From the NCBI GenBank assembly GCA_010094045.1, contig ML986828.1:25149-59909 (forward strand): a DNA stretch of 34,761 nucleotides, read 5' to 3'. The position numbers and the translations under genes are program-made. Source of the DNA: Lojkania enalia. Taxonomy: Eukaryota > Ascomycota > Dothideomycetes > Pleosporales. The first letter of the stretch is position 1; each line of letters opens with the position of its first letter. Below are positions 1 to 9,649 of the stretch, one piece after another. Under the pieces are notes generated by a model, which was not told the origin of the DNA, made no database searches, and was given only the letters and a program-made list of their open reading frames with translations.

Positions 1-1147
1 TAACCTACGCGTTTAGAGGAATAATTCCTATTACTTTAAAAGTATTTTAACAGTTCTCGTACGTAAATATATTAAAAAACGCGTCCTTAAAGGCTAGAAG
101 AAAGCCTTCTTTATTAATATAGTAGACGCGTCGGCGCGCTAAATTTTATATATACTTTAAGTACTTTAACTTTAATAGTAAGAAATAAACTATATTAAGA
201 GGTTGAAATATATATAATAAATAAGAAGGTATATAAACTATTAGAATCTTTTATATAAGGCAGTAATTTTTAAATTCCTAGTTAAGGTAGTTTTTATAGC
301 CGTCTAAAATAAGTAGCCTATATAACTCTACCTAACGTATCTTTATATACTTATTAAAGTACTTTAGCTACTTAAGACTAAGCGTATTATTTTTTTAGCC
401 GTTCTTAGAGACTGAAATTTTCCAATCGTATAGTATACCTACTTCTTTATACTATATAGAGATATAGACGCGCCCTTTATAGATAATAAATAGTAGGGTC
501 GTATATATAGTAGCGTAGATACTCTAAATAACTATAACCTACTTATAATCGTCTAGCTGTATAAGAGTAGGCTTTATATAATATTCTAAACCTATAACAA
601 CCTTTATAGTACTAATAATATCTATCTAAAAGCTTATCTTATTAAAGTTATAGATATTATTATTATATATACTATATTTTATAATTATATCCTATATAAG
701 CTTAAACTACGCGTTAATAACCTCTAGATTCTCTTATTTTATTCTTTAATAATCCTTTACTCGATTAAAGGCTATTTTAAACCTATTAATATACGCTATA
801 AATCGTTTAGACTAATTCTTTTCTATAGGTATTCTATTATATACACCTAATAGTTTATCTACTATATCTACTACCTTATATAGCCGGGGCGTAAATCCTT
901 GTAAATTAAGGTTAAGAATATATTATACAATTGTTTATTCTTCAGTTACTATAAGCTTCTAGTAATTTAGTTATATATAAGAGCGATATGCGATTCTATA
1001 AAGTCGAGTAGAGAGTTGTTAATATTATATATTAAAAGCTATAGCAGCGCGTTACACGCTTTTAAATTAGCCTAATTTATACGGCTATAAGATAAGCTTA
1101 ATTCTACCTTCTTATTAAATTAATAGAAGGTCGTATTATAGATTTAT
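1..1147 (-). pseudogene. Pogo/Fot1-type transposase remnant (copy C)
   Basis: This is the cut-and-paste transposase of a pogo-type element, a nuclear enzyme with an N-terminal helix-turn-helix DNA-binding part and a DDE catalytic part. The likely start codon is ATA at 1147-1145, in the place of ATG. The frame is readable through many TAA/TAG codons. The stretch around the first catalytic Asp reads YNFNK (complement about 632-655), where the family has an Asp-Glu pair, so Asp became Asn and Glu became Lys. The second Asp survives in ILDGYK (complement about 293-310). The C-terminal third is outside the window. It cannot make an active enzyme. Confidence 0.85.
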
Positions 1148-1174
1148 TATAGTTTATACGTAGTATTTGTAATA

Positions 1175-1227
1175 CTAAGAAAAAGTAGCCGCTTTAATAG
1201 TTTAGCCGCTTCGATAGTAGAATACAT
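1175..1227. repeat. Right TIR of element C (53 bp, two 17-bp-phased boxes)
   Basis: The repeat begins at CTAAGAAAAAGTAG and ends next to TA. It carries two copies of the box AAGCGGCTA (read on the minus strand) 17 bp apart, unlike the three boxes in the right TIR of B. Confidence 0.85.
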
Positions 1228-1229
1228 TA

Positions 1230-1800
1230 TTATTAGCGACTAATTAATTAGTAGATTAGTAATATAGTCTACCTAAATACTAAGAACCTTATAGTCTAGA
1301 GACTAAGCTAAAAGATATCTAATTAATAGGAGGGCTCTTTTAAAGTACTAGAATAGGTTAGAAACTTATATTATTTATAGCTACTCTTAGGGTTAAGAAT
1401 ATATAATATCTTCGTACTAAACCTACTATATAAGAACTTCTAGAACCTTCAATTAGAGTAAGAAGCTCTAAAACTACCCGCTATTGCTATTAAGGGGGTA
1501 GAAGAGTAGAAGGTTAAGGAAATACTAGCTAGTAAACTATATTATAAGACCCTTAAATACTATATAAAATAGGTAGAGTATAATTCTAACCTAGTCTAGT
1601 ATAAAGATTTAAATTTTATAGGTTCGCTTTATAAGCTAAAAGCTTTTTGTAATAAGTATCTAAATTAGCTAGAACCCCTAAAAGCTCTAACTAAATAGAT
1701 TAAGGTATATAAGAATAGTATAGAGAATATAGATTATCTAGTAGATAATAATATATAAGAGTTAAATAGTAGATTAGAAAACTAAATTATAGGCCTAAAA
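1230..1800 (+). pseudogene. Gypsy integrase C-terminus with chromodomain (copy G)
   Basis: This is the end of a gypsy pol polyprotein. Chromodomains on such integrases bind modified histone H3 and steer integration into heterochromatin. From about 1325 the frame reads through integrase C-terminal motifs (a fragment reading RIYNIF, then a segment like ALKLPAIAIKGVEE). The chromodomain follows at about 1495-1720, with motifs KEILASK, then YYIK*VEY, then LV*YKDLNF. The asterisks are TAG codons at places where this domain has tryptophan, including the conserved Trp of the binding pocket. Frame order is kept to a final TAA near 1785. Homologues lie on the minus strand at about 20840-21480 and 32270-32900. 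Confidence 0.85.
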
Positions 1801-2863
1801 TTACTCCTATATAGAATCTAGAGGGTCTAATAGTAGACTATTAGATACCTCCCTAGTCCTCTTCTCCTCTACTCTTCTTTCTCTTTCTTTCCTCTAGACT
1901 CCCCCTAAACCTCTTTTATCTTATTTTTAGCCGCCTAAGAGCGCTATAATATTAGCTTAAAGGCTAGATATTAGAGCCTTTAGAGCTGAAACCTAATAGA
2001 GTAACTTAGTACTCTAGTAGAATAAAGCTATCTAGATACTAGTTTTAAAAAGGCTAGCTTTCTAACTCTTTACAACCTAGGCTATAAGCGCTAGATTATA
2101 AGCGGATTCTAAAATAGCTTTAAAGGCTACCTTTTTATCCTCCTTATCTTCTATATATCGGGCTGCTATCTATAGTTTAAAATAGCCCTAGAGGACTAGA
2201 AACTCCTCCTTATAATAGGAGGGGATCTATAAGTATATTAGTAATAAGTACTCTACTAGTATTAGATGTAATTTATATAGGGTTATACTTTTTATTTTAT
2301 AAGGTATAATACTCGTATTTTTTTAATCTTAGAAACTAAAAGGTAAATATTATATACCGCCTACGGGCGAATATATATATAGCCTAAAAGTAGATAACCT
2401 AGAAAGTTTTTAAAGAGGCTTTAAGAGGTAGGTAGAGCAGTATATTAATTACTTTTTTTCTATAAGATGTTAATAATACTTTAATAATTAACGGTTCTAG
2501 AGATGTATAATAATATGTATAGAGTAGAAGTTATTATTTAGTTAAGGAAGCTTAGTTAATAGCGACCTAATAATATACTAAGACTAGTAAATACTTGTTA
2601 CTATACGCGATAAAATTGTAATATTAATAAACTATTATAATAGTAGTTACTAGCTAATATATAGGTTAATTATACTTACCGTAAAAACCTTATTTAATAT
2701 TACGTTAATATATAAATATATCTCTATAGGTAACCGCGTATATTAGCTTTTACTAATAAATACCTCCTTAAAGAAATTACTTTATACTAGAACCTATCTA
2801 TAATAGCCCTGATTCTCTTCTAAACTAGCATAGATAGGGACTATTAGCCTATAAGAAGGGGGG
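1800..2863. other. 3' region of gypsy G between pol and LTR
   Basis: About 1 kb without recognised pol sequence. It opens with a strongly pyrimidine-rich strand (about 1850-1925) and then holds a region whose minus strand, as in the plus strand of I and H, can be read as a possible antisense frame of about 180 codons (roughly 1810-2350 here). The rest (2350-2850) I read as 3' untranslated sequence. It ends in the polypurine tract 2853-2863. Confidence 0.6.
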
Positions 2864-3145
2864 TAGTATAATAATACGAAGAAATCGTTCTATAAAAAGC
2901 TTTATATATAACCTTATCCTAAAGCTTTTCGCTTATCTTATTCTACCCCTAACTCCGCCTCTTTTCCTATCCGTATATATAGTTGTATACTCTCTTATAA
3001 GTAGCTTAATAGTTCTTCTATATCCTTTCGTATAAGGCCTATAGGTATTAATAGAATTTCTAGGTCTCTAAACCCCTATATACTCTTATATACTTCTAAG
3101 TAGATTTATACCGCATTTAGACCTATTATCTTCCCTATACTATTA
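2864..3145 (+). repeat. 3' LTR of gypsy G
   Basis: The LTR is 282 bp. It starts TAGTATAATAATACG right after the polypurine tract and ends CTATACTATTA. The same unit, inverted, is 19494-19773 in H and 30930-31209 in I (280 bp each). The expected TG...CA ends now read TA...TA, as RIP would leave them. Confidence 0.82.
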
Positions 3146-3980
3146 TAGCTATAGCTTTTAATATATAATATTAACGACTCTCTACTTAACTTTATAAAAT
3201 CGTATTTCGCCCTTATATATAACCAAATTGCTAGAAGCTTATAGTAACCGAAGAATAAATAATCGTATAATATATTCTTAACCTTAATTTATAAGAATTT
3301 GCGCCCCAACTATATGAGGTAGTAGATATAGTAGATAAACTATTAGGCGTATATAGTAGAATATTTATAGAAAAGAATTAGTCTAAATAATTTATAGCGC
3401 GTATAAACGAGCTTAAAATAGCCTTTAATTAAGTAAAGAATTGTTAAAGAATAAAGTAAGAGAATCTAGAGGTTATTAATATATAGTTTAAGCTCGTACG
3501 GGATATAATTGCAAAATATAGTATATATAATAATAATATCTACAACTTTAATAAGATAGGCTTTTAGATAGGTATTATTAGTATTATAAAGGTTGTTATA
3601 GGTTTGGAGTATTATATAAGGCCTACTCTTATATAGCTAGGCGATTATAAGTAGGTTATAGTTATTTAAAGTATTTATACTACTATATATATAACCCTAC
3701 TATTTATTATCTATAAAGGACGTATTTATATCTCTATATAGTATAAAAAAGTAGGCATATTATACGATTAGAAAATTTTAGTCTTTAAGAACGGCTAAAT
3801 AAATAATATATTTAGTCTTAAGTAGCTAAAGTACTTTAATAAATATATAAAAATACATTAGGTAGAGTTATATAAACTACTTATTTTAGACGGCTATAAA
3901 AGCTACCTTAACTAGGAATTTAAAAATTACTACCTTATATAAAAGATCCTAATACTTTATATACCTTCTTATTTATTATA
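3146..3980 (+). pseudogene. Pogo/Fot1 transposase fragment K
   Basis: This is the middle part of a pogo-type transposase on the plus strand. It is the reverse complement of copy B from about 5640 down to about 4812. It starts abruptly inside the N-terminal DNA-binding region, where gypsy G adjoins it, and stops abruptly at 3980, where B begins. Motifs seen: YNFNK at about 3545-3560 in place of the first catalytic Asp-Glu, and ILDGYKSY at about 3885-3910 with the second Asp kept. Both ends of the parent element are missing here. Its N-terminal part may lie upstream of G, outside the window; its C-terminal part should follow B but does not. Confidence 0.82.
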
Positions 3981-4033
3981 ATATATTCTACCATCGAAGC
4001 GGCTAAACTATTAAAGCGGCTACTTTTTCTTAG
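3981..4033. repeat. Left TIR of element B
   Basis: 53 bp ending in GGCTACTTTTTCTTAG. It contains two boxes, AAGCGGCTAA and AAGCGGCTAC, exactly 17 bp apart. The outermost bases read ATATATTCTAC, where the right end (inverted) has ACGTATTCTAC. Confidence 0.88.
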
Positions 4034-4059
4034 CGCAACGAACACTATATATAAAAAGT

Positions 4060-5748
4060 TAATTTACTTAATACTAATAAGAGATTCTATATATAATACA
4101 CTTTCATCTAATTTAGAATTTTCCCTACTATTCTTTTAGCACGTACGAGTGTTATATCTAGTCTTACTACAGTTACTATAGTAGCGTTAAGCTGGTTGAG
4201 CCCTTTCTTCAGTATTAGTACTATAAGTCTTCTTAAAAGGCTAAGAGCTTATAGATACTTTAGCAGCTATATATAAAAATCCCTCGCTATACGATACTAT
4301 ACTACTATACTAAATATACTTTCTTTTATACGTTTTACGCTTAATTAATTCTTCTAATTACCTTTTAAGCTTAGAGTTGCAAGGTTAAAGAAGCGTATTC
4401 TAATATAGTATTAACTCAGCACCTTTTATAAGCTGTAAGAATTCTTCTTACGCCTCTTTTAGTAATCGTTAAAGAACTTTCGTATAATTATTAATTGTAA
4501 CCTAAATTTATATATATTACTTAGAGTTTTAGACTATTAGAAGTCTTTTTATAAAAGTAATTCTAGTAGGGTACGTAGTTATATATTAAGGTAATCTAAT
4601 ATAACCTACGCGTTTAAAGGAACAATTCCTATTACTTTAAAAGCCTTTTAATAGTTCTTATATATAAATACGTTAAAAAACGCGTCCTTAAAAGCTAGAA
4701 GGAAGCCTTCTTTATTAATATAGTAGACGTATTAACACGCTAAGTCTTATATATACTATAAGTACTTTAGCTTTAATAGTAAGAAGTAAACTATATTAAA
4801 AGGCTGAAGTATATATAATAAATAAGAAGGTATATAAAGCGTTAGGATTTTTTATATAAGGTAGTAATCTTTAAATTTCTAGTTACGGTAGCTTTTATAG
4901 CCGTCTAAAATAAGTAGCCTATATAACTCTACCTAACGCATCTTTATATACTTATTAAAATACTTTAGCTACTTAAAACTAAGCGTATTATTTATTCAGC
5001 CGTTCTTAGAGACTGAAATTTTTCAATCGTATAGTATACCTACTTCTTTATACTATATAGAGATATAGACGCGTTTTTTATAGATAATAAATAGTAGGGT
5101 CGCGTACGCAGTAGTATAGATACTCTAAATAACTATAACCTACTTATAATCGCTTAGCTGTATAAGAGTAGACTTTATACAACGTTCTAAACCTATAACA
5201 ACTTTTATAGTACTAATAATACCTATCTAAAAGCCTGTCTTATTAAAGTTGTAGATATTATTATTATATATACTATATTTTACAATTATATCCTATATAA
5301 GCTTAAACTACGCGTTAATAACCTCTAGATTCTCTTATTTTATTCTTTAGCAATCCTTTACTTAATTAAAGGCTGTTTTAAGCTCGTTTATATACTCTAT
5401 AAATCGTTTAAACTAATTCTTTCTTATAGATATTCTACTATATACGCCTAATAGTTTATCTACTATATCTACTACCTTATATAACTAGGGCGTAAATCCT
5501 CGTAAATTAAGGTTAAGAATATATTGTACGATTATTTGTTCTTTAGTTACTATAAGCTTCTAGTAATTTAGTTATATACGAGGGCGAAACGCGATTCTAT
5601 AAAGTTAAGTAGAGAGTTGTTAATATTATATATTAAAAGCTATAGCAGCGCGTTATACGCTTTTAAACTAGCCTAATTTATACGCCTATAAGGTAAGCTC
5701 AATTCTACCTTCTTATTAAATTAATAGAAGGTTGTATTATAGATTTAT
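4060..5748 (-). pseudogene. Pogo/Fot1-type transposase remnant (copy B)
   Basis: Transposase of about 550 codons, the usual size for the Fot1 group; the 3' limit is approximate. The likely start is ATA at 5748-5746 (ATG in the intact ancestor). Readable landmarks are the helix-turn-helix region, then QYILNLNLRGFTP-like sequence with the Gln codon as TAA (about 5490-5530). The first catalytic site reads YNFNK at complement about 5230-5250, with Asp changed to Asn and Glu to Lys. The second site reads ILDGYKSY at about 4885-4905 and keeps its Asp. Stops are TAA/TAG, at positions where relatives have Gln or Trp. The product cannot be functional. Confidence 0.87.
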
Positions 5749-5775
5749 TATAGTTCGTACGTAGTATTTATAATA

Positions 5776-5845
5776 CTAAGAAAAAGTAGCCGCTTTAATA
5801 GTTTAGCTGCTTTAATAGTTTAGCTGCTTTAATAGTAGAATACGT
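5776..5845. repeat. Right TIR of element B, with an extra 17-bp unit
   Basis: 70 bp, against 53 bp for the left TIR and for the TIRs of A and C. The 17-bp unit (GCTGCTTTAATAGTTTA and variants) occurs three times instead of two, giving three AAGC-type boxes on the minus strand. Confidence 0.88.
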
Positions 5846-5847
5846 TA

Positions 5848-6299
5848 TATATTAATATAACTAGTAGTTAATAGTAGTATTATATTAATGATTAAGTTGG
5901 TTTAGTTTATATAGTAGTATTATACTAGGGATTAGATCGGTTCGGTTTATATAGTAGTACTATACTAAGAATTAGTAGTAGTATTATTACTAGTATTATA
6001 TTAGTATAGTATTATTATAGGCGTTTAAGAATATACTTAAATTAAACTCTAGTATCTAATTAAAAATCTAAAGGTAATATTATATTTAGATTTTATATAT
6101 TTAGGTTTTTAATATAGTAATCTTTTATAATAGTTATCTTAGTAAAGTTACTAGCTAGATACTATTCTAGGTTGTAATAGCTAGTCTATTTAACTAGATA
6201 TTTATACTAGCATTTCTATTAGTTATAGTAGAGATCTTCTATTTACTTAATAAAGTATTCTAGTTTTCTATTAATTTTAATAGATTTAAGGTTAACGTA
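5848..6299 (-). mobile_element. Ty3/gypsy family 3, copy M, left piece (integrase end and 3' region)
   Basis: The reverse complement of about 13430-13870 in L: the last part of pol and the 3' non-coding region of the same retrotransposon family, on the opposite strand. It is bounded on the left by transposon B and on the right by transposon D, which inserted into it. It contains the 40-bp tandem units of the family (units at 5881, 5921 and 5961). Confidence 0.85.
5881..6000. repeat. 40-bp tandem repeat in the 3' region of gypsy M
   Basis: Units start at 5881, 5921 and 5961 with TATATTAATG, TATACTAGGG and TATACTAAGA. The period is exactly 40 bp, as in L (13743, 13783, 13823). Confidence 0.8.
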
Positions 6300-6364
6300 T
6301 AGTATAAGCAAGATGATTACCCAAGCGAGCTGATCATGATACTAAAACTATACTAAAATCGCGA
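6300..6364. repeat. Left TIR of element D
   Basis: 65 bp ending in CTAAAATCGCGA. Two boxes, AAGCAAGATGAT and AAGCGAGCTGAT, lie 17 bp apart. Nearly identical to E 33380-33444. Confidence 0.88.
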
Positions 6365-6399
6365 CTACTTTTCGTAAAATATTGTACTTTCTTACATTC

Positions 6400-8076
6400 T
6401 ATCGTACTATATAGTATAGTAGCCTATTCTTCTATATCTATAGTATCATTTTTACACGTCCGCGAGTTATGCCTAGCCTCGCCGTACTACCTACAGCACC
6501 TTTAAGTCGGCTAGTTTCCATCAACGCGCGCCTTCTTCCTACCCTTCTTTCTATTAGTACGAGCGCTAAAATCTTTTAGAGTAGTTAATCGAGCGCTTTC
6601 TTCAATTGTTAGATTGCCTTCCTTCTATATACGCTTTCTTTTATGCGATCAACATTGTGTAGCAGTTTTATTAGCTGCTTAAAGCTTAGTAACCTAAGCA
6701 TATAATAATACGTTTTTATATATTATATATACAGCACCCTTTATAAACTGTTTAAACGCTTCTACTATTAAAGTAGACGAGCTATCTAGGTACTTTTAAA
6801 CTCTTAATCGAATATACGTAGATTAAGACCTAAATTCGATAGAATTACTTAGTATTTTTAACTTCTAAGGGGTATTTTTAATTATAGAGGGTATTAGCAT
6901 ACGCAGTCGAACTTTAAGCTTTAATAGTACTACATCTAGATTAAATAGAACTAGACTAGCGCCTTAAAAGCTACTTAGAATATTGCTTTTTATAATTGCT
7001 GCGTTAAAAGCTGCTTTAAAGTAGGGTAAGAACTTAATTTTTATAATGTGGTTAATATAACCGCGCATCAGCTACTCGACTTAGCACCTATACGCAGTTT
7101 TTAAAGGTAAGAAATAACCTATATCTAGTAGTTGTAGTAGATACGACGAATGTAGAGGTATATAGAGAGTAATAATATTCTTTTCCTTACAGAGCTGGCT
7201 GAATTTAAGCGAGTTGTAGCTCTTATAGCTGTTAAGAATCAGCAATCGATATATACTAATAGTACAATCCTTTATATACGCGTTAAAGTGCTTTAACTAT
7301 TTAATACTAATATTATTTATCGTCTAGCTATTATTAGTAACCTATAGAGCCTAGGTTAGTAGAATATTATCTTCTTTATACTATATAGAGAGGTAGTAGG
7401 TACCTGTAAAGATAATAAAAGGTAGTATTACCTATCTTATCGCATTAATACCCTAGATAACTATAGTCTACTCGCGATTATCTGGCTGGAGCTACTTTAG
7501 TTAATTCCGTCTCTTAGAGCTAGTAACTACTACTCCTATTAATATCACGCCTATTATAAAGTCTAATTTATTAAAGTTGTATATATCTTTATTAATAATA
7601 CCGTACTTAGCCTTTATATTCTATATAAGGTAGAACTAGCCTCCTATAACCTTAAGATCCTTATATTTAGCTCTTAAATAGTCGTACTTTTAATTGAATT
7701 TAACCTTAAGCTCAGGCGTACGTTTAATAAAGTTCTCTACCTAGTTCTTTCTAACCTAGCTAGTAGAGCGCGTAGCTAGTAGTAAATTAGCTATATCTTA
7801 AATAGTAGTAAGCCGCAGCGGAAATCCTCTTATATCTAGATCTAGTATATATTAAACAATTACCTACTCCTTAGTCTTACTGAGCTTTATTAAATTAGGC
7901 CAGCAATTGCGTTGTAGAGCTATTCCTCGCCTTTATATACTAAGTATACTTTAGGAGATATTATAGATTAATGTAACGCGATGCATAGTTAGTATTACAT
8001 CTTATTAAAAAGCTTAAAGGATAAGCTGTATTCTAGCTTCTTTCTAAATTAATTCTATAGTTGTTAGTTGTAGTAT
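6400..8076 (-). pseudogene. Pogo/Fot1-type transposase remnant (copy D)
   Basis: Transposase of about 550 codons; the 3' limit is approximate. The likely start is ATA at 8076-8074. Landmarks on the minus strand: an N-terminal DNA-binding region, then YILDLDIRGFPLRL at about 7810-7850, a conserved signature of fungal pogo transposases. RTPELKVKFN follows at about 7700-7725. The first catalytic site reads YNFNK near 7575-7590 (Asp to Asn, Glu to Lys). The second reads LILNSYKS near 7225-7250, also with Asn in the catalytic place. TAA/TAG codons are frequent. The gene is dead. Confidence 0.86.
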
Positions 8077-8096
8077 AATACTGTAAAGTATAATTA

Positions 8097-8161
8097 TCGC
8101 GATTTTAGTAGGGTTTTAGTATTATAATCAGCTTGCTTGGGTGATCAGCTCGCTTATACTA
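8097..8161. repeat. Right TIR of element D
   Basis: 65 bp, the inverted partner of 6300-6364. Its boxes read AAGCGAGCTGAT and AAGCAAGCTGAT on the minus strand, again 17 bp apart. Confidence 0.88.
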
Positions 8162-8281
8162 TATATTATATACTTATTAACTAGATAAATAGTTAGATAA
8201 TTTAAATACTAGCTATAATAGTAATATATAGAATATAGAATATATTTTAGCTAATTTTAGTAGTTTTAGTTTATAAGCATA
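8162..8281 (-). mobile_element. Ty3/gypsy family 3, copy M, middle piece
   Basis: About 115 bp of M stranded between transposon D and gypsy L. It is the reverse complement of about 13310-13425 in L (end of pol). Its last five bases, GCATA (8277-8281), are the left target duplication of L; GTATA at 16184-16188 is the right one, the difference being a C to T change. Confidence 0.82.
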
Positions 8282-8584
8282 TATTATAGTAATACTATAA
8301 TACCTCTACACTTATACTACCTTTACTATAATACCCAAACTAGCTACTAGTAATAGCTATTAGCTGTTAGCTAGAATATAACTAACTTATTATAACTATA
8401 ATAGAAGAAGATTTTACTAACCTAGCTAGTATATATAGTAGTATAGACCTAGTTCTTATAAAAACTTATATAATATAGATACCTTTATTTTTTATAGAAT
8501 ATTTTAATATTTATATATAGTATATAATAATAGAGTTAACTATCTAAAGTATAATTAACTAACTATATATAAGCGCCTATAATA
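8282..8584 (+). repeat. 5' LTR of gypsy L (303 bp)
   Basis: Starts TATTATAGTAATAC and ends CTATAATA, the RIP-altered form of TG...CA ends. It matches 14038-14250 plus 16102-16183. I could not recognise a tRNA primer-binding site after it. Confidence 0.85.
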
Positions 8585-8613
8585 TTATATTATATTATCT
8601 ACTATTATACGCT

Positions 8614-9640
8614 ATAGATAAAAACGTACTTATTAATATACTTAAAGAGATTTAAGGTAAACTAGACTCTTTATAGTAGAAGAATAAGATACTAGTAGAG
8701 GCCTTAATAACCTAAGAAAACTACTATAAGTTAGACCTTAAAGCAATATAAAGAGAATTTAGTAGCTATTAAATAGTTACCCCTCTACTAGCTACTAGTA
8801 TATTAATAGTAATAGAACTATTACCTGCTTTTAGCCTAATTTAGCTTATAACTCTAGTTTCTAAATAGATATTTATATTAACTCTTAATCTGCTTAAAAC
8901 TATATATAACCTATATTTCTATTCTAACTACTTACCTAACCCTTTAATATTCTTTAGTAAATACTTAGAGCTTTTATATTTTATTAGAAAGCTCTACTAT
9001 AAACTAGAAGGAAATATTAACTAATATCTAACTAAACGTATCTATCTTCTATATATATATTCCCGCATAGAATAAGACCTAATAATATTAGTTAACCTAT
9101 TAATAGATAAGGGTATTAACTCTATAGATAGCTTAGTCGCCTTTTTAAAATCTACCTATAGCAACCGAAATAAGGAGACTATAATATAGAGTAAGCTAGA
9201 AATTTTAAAGTAAGACTAAAGTAGGTTTCCTACTTACTTTACTAAATTTCAACGCCTAATTGTAGATACTAAACTAAATAAGACTAGATAAATTATATAT
9301 CTCTAATATTCTCTCTCTAATAATCTCCGCCGTATTATAATAGGTATTATAATACCTAGTACCCTAAATAACTATACTAACCTAATTTCCCTCTATAATA
9401 CTAACTTATATTACCTATCTAGTAACTATTATAAATAACTAAAGTATTATACTACTTACTAGAAGGACTTAAACGTTATAGAACTTAATACTTCTAGTTA
9501 TATACCTATAAGTTCTAATAAATAAGAAAAATACTACTATAAAGGATACTGTTATAAGTATAGTAGTAAGAGATATATTTCGCTAGAATATAGTGCTCTT
9601 CTACTATTAATCTATTAAGGGTCTTAAAGCCCTATTATAC
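8614..9640 (+). pseudogene. Gypsy L gag (capsid/nucleocapsid) remnant
   Basis: This is the structural protein of the retrotransposon particle. The likely start is ATA at 8614. The zinc knuckle near the C-terminus is in the same frame, starting at codon 313 (9550), so no net insertion or deletion lies between them. The knuckle spacing is C-x2-C-x4-H-x4-C. Here the first Cys is kept (TGT at 9550) and the other two Cys and the His all read Tyr (TAT). A capsid-like stretch precedes it (about 8935-9400), with motifs such as SRIEQDLI where Gln is TAA. Stops are TAA/TAG only. The extent downstream of the knuckle is uncertain. Confidence 0.8.
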
Positions 9641-9649
9641 CTTATAAGT

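Larger units (their letters stand above)
1..1227 (-). mobile_element. Pogo/Fot1-like DNA transposon C, cut off by the window start
   Basis: This is the transposase N-terminal part and right end of a Tc1-mariner (pogo/Fot1 group) element. It aligns without major gaps to copy B from B position 4602 onward, so about 620 bp of its left end lie outside the window. Its right terminal inverted repeat is 1175-1227 (53 bp), followed by a TA duplication at 1228-1229. The element sits inside the integrase region of gypsy element G: sequence after it (from 1230) matches the reverse complement of H near 21360-21430. Differences from copy B are mostly C/T and G/A transitions. Confidence 0.88.
1230..3145 (+). 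mobile_element. Ty3/gypsy family 1, copy G (3' part: integrase end, chromodomain, 3' region, LTR)
   Basis: This is the 3' part of a chromodomain-bearing gypsy retrotransposon on the plus strand. It is the inverted counterpart of H (19494 onward) and I (30930 onward), alignable along its whole length. Order: integrase C-terminus and chromodomain (1230-1800), a long 3' region (about 1800-2850), a polypurine tract at 2853-2863 (AGAAGGGGGG), then the 3' LTR (2864-3145). The upstream part lies beyond transposon C, outside the window. The right end abuts the interior of pogo fragment K, so G appears to have inserted into K. Confidence 0.87.
3981..5845 (-). mobile_element. Pogo/Fot1-like DNA transposon B, full length
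   Basis: A complete 1,865-bp element with TA on both sides (3979-3980 and 5846-5847). The left TIR is 3981-4033 (53 bp). The right TIR is 5776-5845 (70 bp), the excess being one added 17-bp unit. It carries one transposase remnant on the minus strand. The left flank is pogo fragment K and the right flank is the 3' region of gypsy M. These do not belong to one uninterrupted target, so a rearrangement is likely. Confidence 0.9.
6300..8161 (-). mobile_element. Pogo/Fot1-like DNA transposon D, full length
   Basis: A complete 1,862-bp element with 65-bp TIRs (6300-6364 and 8097-8161) and TA on both sides (6298-6299 and 8162-8163). The ends read TAGTATAAGC; copy E starts CAGTATAAGC, so the first base is probably C changed to T. 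It belongs to a different subfamily from A/B/C, with different TIR sequence. It is inserted in gypsy M: sequence on both sides (up to 6299 and from about 8164) is contiguous when compared with L at about 13430. Confidence 0.9.
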
